Assembly: GCA_903829565.1 (NCBI GenBank)
Contig: CAIKQM010000568.1
Coordinates: 1 to 7,288, forward strand
Source of the DNA: an uncultured Planctomycetota bacterium
GTDB lineage: Bacteria > Planctomycetota > UBA1135 > GCA-002686595
Length of the DNA stretch: 7,288 nucleotides
Direction of reading: 5' to 3'
How positions within the stretch are numbered: the first letter of the stretch is position 1; each line of letters begins with the position of its first letter. The notes under the pieces were generated by a model. The model was not told the origin of the DNA, did no database searches, and saw nothing but the letters and a program-made list of their open reading frames with translations. The translations under genes and the position numbers were made by a program. Shown here in pieces: positions 1-6,077 of the stretch.

Positions 1-1836
1 ACTGGGCTCGAGCATGTGCAGAGCACCAAGCACCTCGTGCTCGATCGGGCCACGCGTTCGTGTTTGGAGCTGTTCCGCACGCAACGCGATGGCGCGCGCG
101 AAGGCACTTTGATCGAGGTCTTGGATGCCACGCTGACGCCGATGGGCGGGCGGCTGTTGCATGAGTGGTTGTCGAATCCGTTGCGCGAAGTTGATCCGAT
201 TCTGACGCGCCAACGGGCAGTGACCGAGCTGCATGGCGCGCCGTTCTTGCGCGAGGAAGTGCGCGAGCTGCTGCGTGAAGTGCTCGACATTGAGCGCTTG
301 GTCGCCAAGGTCTCGACCTTGCGTGCCAATGGCCGCGACTTGATGGCGCTCGCCAACTCGCTGGCGCCCGCGCGCGGCTTGAAAGAGAAGCTGGCAGGCT
401 GCAATGCGCTGTACTTGGTGGACATTGCCAACCGCTTGGACCCGCTGGAGGAGCTCGTCGCGCGCATCCGCACCACCTTGGTCGATGCGCCGCCGCTGAC
501 GCTCAAAGATGGCGGGCTCGTGCGACCTGGTGTGCATGCCGAGTTGGACGAGCTGCGCACCATCGCTGGCGACGCCAAGAGTTGGATGGCGCGCTTCCAA
601 GCCGAAGAGATCGAGAAGAGCGGCATGCCCGGTCTCAAGGTCGGCTTCAACTCGGTCTTCGGCTACTTCATCGAGGTGCCGCGCGGCCAAGTGGATCGCG
701 TGCCGCCGCAGTACATCCGCAAGCAGACTGTCAAAAACGCTGAACGCTACATCACGCCCGAACTCAAGGAGATGGAGGACAAGGTCCTGCACGCTGAAGA
801 GCGCGCCCAGGACTTGGAGTACCGCATCTTTGAAGAGTTGCGCGATGCGACAGGACGCGAGTTGACCCGCATCTTGCGCACGGCGGGTGCTTTGGCCGAG
901 CTGGATGTACTGACCTCTTTGGCCCAGAAAGCCGCAGAAAATCGCTACTGCGCGCCGATCATCGACGATGGCGAGACCTTGCGCATCCTTGACGGGCGAC
1001 ACCCCGTGGTGGAGCGCAACCCGCGCGCCGAAGCCTTCGTGCCGAACGATGCCAAGCTGAACCGCAGCGACCGCATGGTGACCATCATCACCGGTCCCAA
1101 CATGGCGGGTAAGTCGACCTACATCCGCCAAGTGGCTCTGATTGTGATCTTGGCCCAGATCGGTTCGTTCGTACCCGCAGCCGAGGCGCGCATCGGTGTG
1201 GTGGATCGCGTCTTCACGCGCATCGGCGCAGCTGATGACATTGCGCGCAATGCCTCGACCTTCATGGTCGAGATGCTCGAAATCGCCAACATCTTGAACA
1301 ATGCGAGCCCGCGCTCGTTGGTCGTGCTCGACGAAGTGGGCCGCGGCACCAGCACCTTTGACGGACTGGCGCTTGCCTGGGCCATCGTCGAGCACCTGCA
1401 CGAGACCATTCGTGCGCGCAGCTTGTTCGCCACGCACTACCACCAACTGGTGGACCTTGCCGAACGCCACAAGGGCGTCTGCAACATGCATGTGGCGGTG
1501 CGCGAGTGGAACGATGAGATCGTCTTCCTGCACAAGCTGGTCGAAGGCGGCACGGATCGTTCGTGGGGCATCCATGTGGCACGCATCGCCGGCGTGCCGC
1601 GGCCGGTGATCGAACGCGCCAAACAAGTCTTGGCGGATGTGGAGAAGGATGCCGAGGATCTGGCTCCCAAACTCTCACGCAGCGCCAAGGCCAAGCGCGA
1701 CGATGCCCAGCAGCTCTCCCTGTTCACCCCGCCGTCCTCGGCGGTCGAGACGGAACTGAGCAAGCTGGATGTGGATCGCATCACGCCGATCGAGGCGTTG
1801 ATGATCTTGCGTGAACTGCGTTCCAAACTGCCGTGA
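1..1836 (+). CDS. mutS: DNA mismatch repair protein MutS (5'-truncated by window edge)
   Basis: MutS recognises mispaired bases and, driven by ATP, recruits MutL to start strand-specific repair in the cytoplasm. The frame is open from base 1, and the GTG at 16 is internal, so the gene begins upstream. The mismatch-binding domain (Phe-x-Glu) and connector are missing from view. About 611 codons are visible. They start in core domain III (LVLDRATRSCLEL, then LDATLTPMGGRLL). The DNA clamp follows (FNSVFGYFIEV at 646-678, then RKQTVKNAERYITPEL). The ATPase domain has Walker A GPNMAGKST (1093-1119), STFMVEM (1255-1275), a Walker B/signature segment SLVVLDEVGRGTSTFDG with Asp-Glu at 1330-1335, and FATHYHQL (1426-1449). 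The C-terminus carries QLSLF and ends IEALMILRELRSKLP, the usual MutS terminal helix. One small oddity is SWGIHVA, where SYGIHVA is common. The TGA at 1834-1836 overlaps the next gene. No frameshift or degeneration is visible, so the gene looks functional. Confidence 0.97.
   Translation, partial: TGLEHVQSTKHLVLDRATRSCLELFRTQRDGAREGTLIEVLDATLTPMGGRLLHEWLSNPLREVDPILTRQRAVTELHGAPFLREEVRELLREVLDIERLVAKVSTLRANGRDLMALANSLAPARGLKEKLAGCNALYLVDIANRLDPLEELVARIRTTLVDAPPLTLKDGGLVRPGVHAELDELRTIAGDAKSWMARFQAEEIEKSGMPGLKVGFNSVFGYFIEVPRGQVDRVPPQYIRKQTVKNAERYITPELKEMEDKVLHAEERAQDLEYRIFEELRDATGRELTRILRTAGALAELDVLTSLAQKAAENRYCAPIIDDGETLRILDGRHPVVERNPRAEAFVPNDAKLNRSDRMVTIITGPNMAGKSTYIRQVALIVILAQIGSFVPAAEARIGVVDRVFTRIGAADDIARNASTFMVEMLEIANILNNASPRSLVVLDEVGRGTSTFDGLALAWAIVEHLHETIRARSLFATHYHQLVDLAERHKGVCNMHVAVREWNDEIVFLHKLVEGGTDRSWGIHVARIAGVPRPVIERAKQVLADVEKDAEDLAPKLSRSAKAKRDDAQQLSLFTPPSSAVETELSKLDVDRITPIEALMILRELRSKLP
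1711..1725 (+). other. Beta-clamp binding motif QLSLF in MutS tail
   Basis: The peptide QLSLF sits in the low-complexity linker between the MutS ATPase domain and its terminal helix. It matches the established consensus QL[SD]LF for binding the DNA polymerase III beta sliding clamp. The site corresponds to the known C-terminal clamp-binding position of other MutS proteins. It suggests that this MutS is tethered to replication forks in the usual way. Binding itself is inferred from the motif only. Confidence 0.65.
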
Positions 1837-1838
1837 TG
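1833..1838 (+). promoter_or_regulatory. Overlapping stop/start junction mutS to DUF3592-like gene
   Basis: The sequence GTGATG contains the mutS stop TGA (1834-1836). It also contains two in-frame candidate starts for the next gene: GTG at 1833 and ATG at 1836. ATG gives a 1-base overlap (TGATG) and GTG a 4-base overlap (GTGA). No clear Shine-Dalgarno sequence lies in the preceding 20 bases, so translation by terminating ribosomes that re-initiate is the likely route. ATG was chosen as the start because it is the stronger codon; the two choices differ by one residue. Confidence 0.7.
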
Positions 1839-2705
1839 ATCGATCGCTCCATCCCCCTGTCGACGCGACTGGCGGTGCTGTTTGGTGGTGCGCACCAGCA
1901 GTTTGGCTGGGCGTTCTTCTCCTTCGGGATGTTGTTCACGCTGATCTTCGTGCCCGCCACGGATTTGTCCTTCGTGACCTTTCGCGGCGAGATGCAGACA
2001 GCCCCTGCAGTGGTGACGGATGTGACCGAGACGCGCTACTCCGAGGGTGGCGGCAAAGGCCGTCGCGGAACGCGCGTGATGGAGATCCACTACCGCTGGA
2101 CCGATCCTGCTGGTGCCGAGCGGCAAGCGAGCTCCTTCGATGTGCGCAACAACCTGGCGGTTGGTGACACCGCGAACGTGGAGTACTTGGTTGCCGATCC
2201 CGAGCGCTCGCGACTAGTAGGGCTGCGGCGTGCTCCGATCACCGCTCTGGCCTTGCTAGTGCTGATCTTCCCGGCTGCAGGTTTGGGCCTGACGATGTGG
2301 GGCCGGCACAAAGCGCGCCAACAGTTGCGTCTGCTCGAACACGGTCAGCTGTTGGAGGCCTTGGTGCTCAGCGTCGACTCACGCAAGTACGGTAAACGGC
2401 AACGCCAGTACACGCTGAGTTTGCGCGTGCCGGCCGAGGGCGAACCTCACGACATCGTCGGCCATGTGACCCTCGATGCCAGCGCCGCTGCCGCAGGAGC
2501 GCGCGTGCAAGTCCTGATGCAACGCGCACTCGGCGAGCGCGCAGAACGCATGCAACTGTGCTTGCTGCGTGAGATTGCCACTCACCCGCGCATCAGTAGC
2601 GATGGTGCACAGGTCGAGCCCACCACCGCCGGTCGCGTGGCGCTGCGAATGGCGCTACCTACCCTGCTGTGCACGGCGCTGTTGGTGTACATGCTGCTGA
2701 GCTGA
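1836..2705 (+). CDS. Three-helix integral membrane protein, DUF3592-like
   Basis: This is a 289-residue membrane protein of unknown function. Hydrophobic helices lie at about residues 23-40, 134-154 and 271-289. Basic residues follow helix 2 (RHKARQQLR, 157-165). By the positive-inside rule this predicts a cytoplasmic N-terminus, an outside loop at 41-133 and a cytoplasmic loop at 155-270. The first loop has the pattern of the DUF3592 family: a changing-value strand (APAVVTDVTETRY), then a Tyr-containing strand (EIHYRWTDPAGAE), then VGDTANVEYLVADPERSRLVG, which resembles the family's closing v-x-Y-x-P-x-n-P-x-x-s-x-L motif. The second loop (LLEALVLSVDSRKY, then QYTLSLRVP, then GARVQVLMQ) looks like a second, weaker copy. 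The gene overlaps the mutS stop and ends 18 bases before the convergent kinase gene, so it is probably the last gene of the mutS transcript. No enzymatic motif was seen. Family assignment is by pattern recognition, and no function is claimed. Confidence 0.8.
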   Translation: MIDRSIPLSTRLAVLFGGAHQQFGWAFFSFGMLFTLIFVPATDLSFVTFRGEMQTAPAVVTDVTETRYSEGGGKGRRGTRVMEIHYRWTDPAGAERQASSFDVRNNLAVGDTANVEYLVADPERSRLVGLRRAPITALALLVLIFPAAGLGLTMWGRHKARQQLRLLEHGQLLEALVLSVDSRKYGKRQRQYTLSLRVPAEGEPHDIVGHVTLDASAAAAGARVQVLMQRALGERAERMQLCLLREIATHPRISSDGAQVEPTTAGRVALRMALPTLLCTALLVYMLLS

Positions 2706-2723
2706 CGGCTACAAGCCTCGGGC
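2706..2723. other. 18-base convergent intergenic gap
   Basis: This is the gap between the stop of the DUF3592-like gene and the stop of the kinase gene on the opposite strand. GGCT (2707-2710), AGCC (2714-2717) and GGCT (2721-2724) could form either of two alternative 4-bp hairpins with 3-base loops. The stems are short and no T-run follows on either strand. No intrinsic terminator is supported, so termination is probably Rho-dependent or lies inside the neighbouring gene. Confidence 0.5.
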
Positions 2724-5700
2724 TCACTGCACATCACGCGCCACACGCACACCATAGGAGTCTTGACGCTCATTCATGAGCGCGCCGAAGCGATAGCTGG
2801 AGCGCATCTTGGCTGGAATCGAGTAGAAGTTCCCGCCGCGCAGCACGCGATTGGGCGTGTCTTTCCAGGGCATGACTGGGTCACGCAACGGTCCCTCGGG
2901 AATGGGCGCGTACGCATCCAAGGCCCATTCGGCGACATTGCCGTGCATGTCATGCAAACCATACGCGTTGGGACGGAACGAGCCGCACGGCGCATGCACC
3001 GCTTGTCGATCATCATGATCGGTGACCGATTCCAAAGTGGCCGCGGCAGGCGAGAGCTTGCGCAGCGAACGCTCCGCGAGGTTGGCATAGCCATACACCG
3101 ACTCCGGCGTGGCACCACTCGACCAAGGTGTGAGAGTGCCCGCGCGTGCCGCTGCTTCCCAGCGCGCTTCTGTCGGCAAATCCAGACTAAAGCGCAGCAA
3201 CAAGTCGCGCGCCTCGTTCCAGGTGATGTGCTCCACCGGATGCAAGGTGGACACCAGCAACTTGGAAGTGTCCTCGCGAATGGCCGCAGGGTTGACCCCG
3301 GCAAGACGCTTCCACTGCGCTTGCGTCACTTCGTACTTGCCTAGGAAGTACGGCGACAAGTGCACCACACGCACAGGAGCCTCGTCCGTTTCGGCCAAGC
3401 TGTCGTAACCAGCAGCACGAGGATCCGTGGCTTGCGCACCTTGGGTCGTGGTGCCTCCCGGCAAGAGCACGAGCACGATGCCTGTTGCTTCGTCGAGCTG
3501 GTACGCGCCGTCTGCGTTGCGCACAGGTGCTGTGCCTGATGCCACCAACAGGAACTCGTACAAACCGCTTGCAGGATCCAGGCCTAAGGGCAACAGGCCT
3601 TCTTGAGCCACGAGTTGCCCGCCTTTCCACTTCGCCTGCGCATAGCGCGGTGCCGCCGCGATGTCTTGCAAGGCTGTACGCCAACGTGCCTGCGCATCGT
3701 CGCTGCTGATCGTTTGCGCGTACACCTCACGGGCGACTTCAGCACGGCGCTGCACGCCCCAACCGCGTGTCGCGTGCACACCACGTGACGCGAGCCCACC
3801 AGTAGCCTCATCAGCGAAGGCTTCCAGTTGGGCGATCAACCGCGTCAGCATGTGATCCCACCACTGATCTCCGGCATCCGCGTAGCGCCATGTCCGGTAC
3901 GCTTGTCCTTGGGCACGACCTTTTTCGATCTCGACACTGACGGCTTGCACCTCTTCGCGGCGCTTGGCGCGCTGGCTGTCCTCTGTCCAGCGCGGCAGTT
4001 CGCGTTCCAACGGCTTGATGATGAGGCCGCGCCGACGGCGTTCCGCTGCGTCCATCTCGCCATCCATGATGGAATCCGCAGTGCGACTGGCATCCTCAAA
4101 GCGCCCATTGGCGAAGTAGGCCCACATCAACACGGACAAGAGGCGCACTCGCTCTTCGGGCGTGGCGATCGACACGGCGTGCTGAGCTAGCATCAGCCCC
4201 TTGGGCTCTTCACCATAGACGCGCGTGGCGGTGTTGGGGTCGATGTACTTCATGCACAGCACAGCCACCGACACACCATCCGTGGGCAAGTCAGGTTGCT
4301 GCAACACCGTCTCCGCCGCAGGCATCGCAGGCCACGGCTCCTCACCCAACATGCGGCGCATCCACACGCACTGGGTCTCCGCATGCTTCCACGCGGCATA
4401 GCGCGGCCAAGCCTGGAAGTCGGCCTCCACTTGCTCGGGAGTGCGCGGCAAAGCGCGCTCGCGCAGCTTGGCCAACTGTGCGCGATGCCCTGCGAGACCG
4501 GGTCGCAGTTGAGCCGAACTGGGAGAACCTTCGAGCAGCGTGCGCGACCGCTCGAGCCAAGCCTCCATCTTAGGTGACAGCGCCGAACTGACAGGCCAGA
4601 GCTGGTCGGCCTCTGCGCTCAGATCCTCCAGTTCTTTCTGTGCCGAGAGCGACAACACGTCCTCGGTGCGTTGCTGGGCCAAGATGGTCTGTGCTTGCGA
4701 GTCGAGCTCAGCTGCGTGAGCGCGGCGTGATTCGCGCATGGTCAGGGCAATGCCCGCGGCGAGAATGCCGAGCGATGCAAAGAGCGCGCCCGACAACGCT
4801 CGGTTGCGCTGCACCCACTTCTTGGTCTCAGCCCAAGTGCCGGTGTCGAACGCTTGGACGGTCCGGCCTCCAAGAAAGCGCTCCAATTCATCGGCGAGTG
4901 CCGCCATGTTGGCGTAGCGCTGCTCCGGCGCACGGGCCATGGCACGCTCGCAGATCGCCACCAACTCTGGCGGCGCGGTGCGTGAGCGAATGGGCTCGGG
5001 AGGTCCAGCCAAGACACGCGCCAAAACCACCGCAGATAGCGACTTTTCGCCGCGTCCAATGTGGGGCGGCGTTCCCGCCAAGAGGTGGTACAGCAACGCA
5101 CCAACGGCATAGACATCGGCCTGCGGCCCCATGCGTGCCAAGTCACCTTGGGCTTGCTCGGGACTCATGTAGGCCGGCGTGCCCACGGCGGCACCCTCAA
5201 GCGTCAAATCCACTTGACGGTCAACGACCTGAGCGAGCGCACTCGCACTTGCCTCCCCTGCGTCAGGATCAGCCAGGCGCCTAGCGAGCCCCCAATCCAT
5301 GACATGCACTTCGCCAAAGGCACCCACCATGATGTTGTGAGGCTTCACATCGCGGTGGATCACGCCGCGTTCATGCGCGAAGGCCAATGCTTCGCACACG
5401 CGCTCCACGACGCGCAGGACCCTGCTTTGGGACCACTCGGGGTCACCCTCTCCCAAGCGTTGGTACACCGTCTGCAGGGTCACGCCCGAGACCAGCTTCA
5501 TCGTGAAGTAGGCCCGACCTTGAGGATCCACACCCACATCGTGCACGGGCACGATGCCCGGGTGATCCAACTGGCTGGTGATGCGCGCTTCGTTTAGAAA
5601 TCGCGCCAGCCGCTGCTGTTCATTGCCACCGCGCAGCACCAACTTCATTGCCAAGGTGCGCTTCAGACGCTGGTCATAGACGCGCTCGACCACCCCCATG

Positions 5701-6020
5701 CCACCGCGGCCCAACTCTCCTTCGCGTTGGTAGCGCTGCGTAAAGGGCGTGGTCGTCTCGAGATCCGCCAGCAAGGCCTCATGCTGTGCATCCAAGCGCG
5801 CGCGCTCGGCCACCATGCTGCGCAACTCGCTCTGCAAGGCTTGATCGACCGCGGCGTACTCACGCCAGATGCTCTCCAGCGCGTGCGCGTGCGCGGGATG
5901 CTGAGCCTGCACTACGCGCAATGCCGCCTCCATCTGCTCGGGGGACATCGACTGGCTGCTGGCCCATTGATCCAACAGACCCGCGAACAGCGACTCTGCG
6001 TGCTGGTGGTCGTGCGACAT
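2724..6020 (-). CDS. Single-pass Ser/Thr protein kinase with C-terminal FGE/SUMF1-like domain
   Basis: This 1098-residue receptor-like kinase should phosphorylate Ser/Thr residues of cytoplasmic proteins in response to an outside signal. Residues 1-96 are helical and His/Gln-rich. The kinase domain (about 97-383) has a Gly-rich loop G104-R-G-G-M-G109, ATP-binding Lys126, helix-C Glu144, H222-R-D224 with Asn229, D242-W-G in place of DFG, and GTPAYMSPEQA (280-290). All catalytic residues are present, so it should be active. One membrane helix lies at about 409-428. Residues 430-845 are helix-rich, charged at first and possibly coiled coil, with a TPR-like stretch near 621-652. The C-terminus (about 848-1098) has FGE-family landmarks: VLLPGG, KYEVTQAQW, LPTEARWEAAARAG, GLHDMHGNVAEW, RVLRGGNF and GVRVARD. 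It lacks the Cys pair of true FGE. The ATG at 6020 was chosen because the open frame upstream would run into the divergent gene and has no family-like sequence. No Shine-Dalgarno sequence precedes it. The overall architecture is known mainly from Planctomycetota; the ligand is unknown. Confidence 0.93.
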   Translation of the reverse strand: MSHDHQHAESLFAGLLDQWASSQSMSPEQMEAALRVVQAQHPAHAHALESIWREYAAVDQALQSELRSMVAERARLDAQHEALLADLETTTPFTQRYQREGELGRGGMGVVERVYDQRLKRTLAMKLVLRGGNEQQRLARFLNEARITSQLDHPGIVPVHDVGVDPQGRAYFTMKLVSGVTLQTVYQRLGEGDPEWSQSRVLRVVERVCEALAFAHERGVIHRDVKPHNIMVGAFGEVHVMDWGLARRLADPDAGEASASALAQVVDRQVDLTLEGAAVGTPAYMSPEQAQGDLARMGPQADVYAVGALLYHLLAGTPPHIGRGEKSLSAVVLARVLAGPPEPIRSRTAPPELVAICERAMARAPEQRYANMAALADELERFLGGRTVQAFDTGTWAETKKWVQRNRALSGALFASLGILAAGIALTMRESRRAHAAELDSQAQTILAQQRTEDVLSLSAQKELEDLSAEADQLWPVSSALSPKMEAWLERSRTLLEGSPSSAQLRPGLAGHRAQLAKLRERALPRTPEQVEADFQAWPRYAAWKHAETQCVWMRRMLGEEPWPAMPAAETVLQQPDLPTDGVSVAVLCMKYIDPNTATRVYGEEPKGLMLAQHAVSIATPEERVRLLSVLMWAYFANGRFEDASRTADSIMDGEMDAAERRRRGLIIKPLERELPRWTEDSQRAKRREEVQAVSVEIEKGRAQGQAYRTWRYADAGDQWWDHMLTRLIAQLEAFADEATGGLASRGVHATRGWGVQRRAEVAREVYAQTISSDDAQARWRTALQDIAAAPRYAQAKWKGGQLVAQEGLLPLGLDPASGLYEFLLVASGTAPVRNADGAYQLDEATGIVLVLLPGGTTTQGAQATDPRAAGYDSLAETDEAPVRVVHLSPYFLGKYEVTQAQWKRLAGVNPAAIREDTSKLLVSTLHPVEHITWNEARDLLLRFSLDLPTEARWEAAARAGTLTPWSSGATPESVYGYANLAERSLRKLSPAAATLESVTDHDDRQAVHAPCGSFRPNAYGLHDMHGNVAEWALDAYAPIPEGPLRDPVMPWKDTPNRVLRGGNFYSIPAKMRSSYRFGALMNERQDSYGVRVARDVQ
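2727..3479 (-). other. FGE/SUMF1-like C-terminal domain without catalytic cysteines
   Basis: Residues about 848-1098 carry the conserved framework of the formylglycine-generating-enzyme fold, a variant C-type-lectin fold. Catalytic FGE has a Cys-x4-Cys pair in the segment after RGGSF. Here the matching segment reads RGGNFYSIPAKMRSSYRFGA, with no cysteine. The only Cys in the domain is C1012 in PCGSF. The domain is therefore unlikely to make formylglycine and more likely binds a ligand or partner. Residues 800-847 just before it (PLGLDPASGLYEF, then TGIVLVLLPGG) resemble the lead-in that I recall from other planctomycetal kinases of this type. Confidence 0.85.
4737..4796 (-). other. Predicted single transmembrane helix of the kinase
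   Basis: Residues 409-428 form a 20-residue hydrophobic run (LSGALFASLGILAAGIALTM). It is flanked by KKWVQRNR on the kinase side and RESRR on the far side. It is the only strongly hydrophobic segment in the protein, so it splits the protein into a cytoplasmic kinase and an extracytoplasmic C-terminal half. Charge flanks both sides, so topology rests mainly on the kinase having to be cytoplasmic. Confidence 0.85.
4872..5732 (-). other. Protein kinase catalytic domain (PknB-like)
   Basis: This segment encodes about residues 97-383 of the fusion protein. All the motifs needed for phosphotransfer are visible: Gly loop GRGGMG, Lys126, Glu144, catalytic Asp224 (IHRDVKPHN) and metal-binding Asp242 in MDWGLAR. 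An activation segment of about 38 residues runs up to the SPE motif at 286-288. It contains several Ser/Thr residues (S258, S260, T273, T281) that are candidate autophosphorylation sites. The domain ends with the usual ERFLGGRTVQA-type junction before the membrane helix. Confidence 0.95.
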
Positions 6021-6071
6021 AGGTGGTGCGACAGTATTGCATCCGCCCAGCCAAGTGTGTGTGCTGCCAAG
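6021..6071. promoter_or_regulatory. Divergent intergenic region between kinase and secreted protein genes
   Basis: These 51 bases must hold the promoter elements of both divergent genes unless they lie within coding sequence. The only AT-rich patch is AGTATTGCAT (6033-6042). Read on the minus strand, AATACT (6038-6033) matches a sigma-70 -10 box at four of six positions but has no -35 partner at 16-18 bases. A GT run (6055-6063) is the only simple repeat. Transcripts in both directions would have very short or no leaders. No operator-sized palindrome was found. A promoter is inferred from layout, not from a convincing motif. Confidence 0.3.
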
Positions 6072-6077
6072 GTGATC
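6069..6077 (+). promoter_or_regulatory. Possible Shine-Dalgarno sequence AAGGTGATC
   Basis: GGTGATC (6071-6077) is complementary to GATCACC near the 3' end of 16S rRNA. It lies 9 bases before the ATG at 6087, so it could direct initiation there (MMLLLTGAALA). It also overlaps the GTG at 6072, which gives a better signal peptide with an N-terminal Arg. The site is thus the main evidence against the start chosen for the next gene. It may be a coincidence. Confidence 0.3.

Noticed and set aside
16..1836. GTG at 16 as a true mutS start
   Set aside because: The frame is open and MutS-like upstream of it to base 1. A start there would cut into core domain III and lose the mismatch-binding and connector domains.
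1437..2126. 229-codon minus-strand open frame across the mutS/DUF3592 junction
   Set aside because: It is antisense to two well-supported genes. It is caused by the high-GC codon pattern and has no recognisable protein features.
2706..2724. Alternative 4-bp hairpins GGCT/AGCC/GGCT in the convergent gap
   Set aside because: The stems are too short and lack a following T-run, so a terminator or RNA switch cannot be claimed.
2767..2782. Inverted repeat CGCTCATTCATGAGCG, able to form a 6-bp stem with a TTCA loop, 61 bases past the DUF3592-like stop
   Set aside because: It lies inside the kinase coding region (residues around 1080-1085) and has no T-run on either strand. A weak transcription stop for the convergent gene is possible but not supported.
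3332..3352. Perfect 7-bp inverted repeat CGTACTT/AAGTACG around a CCTAGG palindrome
   Set aside because: It falls on the conserved YFLGKYEV codons of the FGE-like domain and is explained by TAC-TTC...AAG-TAC codon choice. It is a single occurrence far from any gene start.
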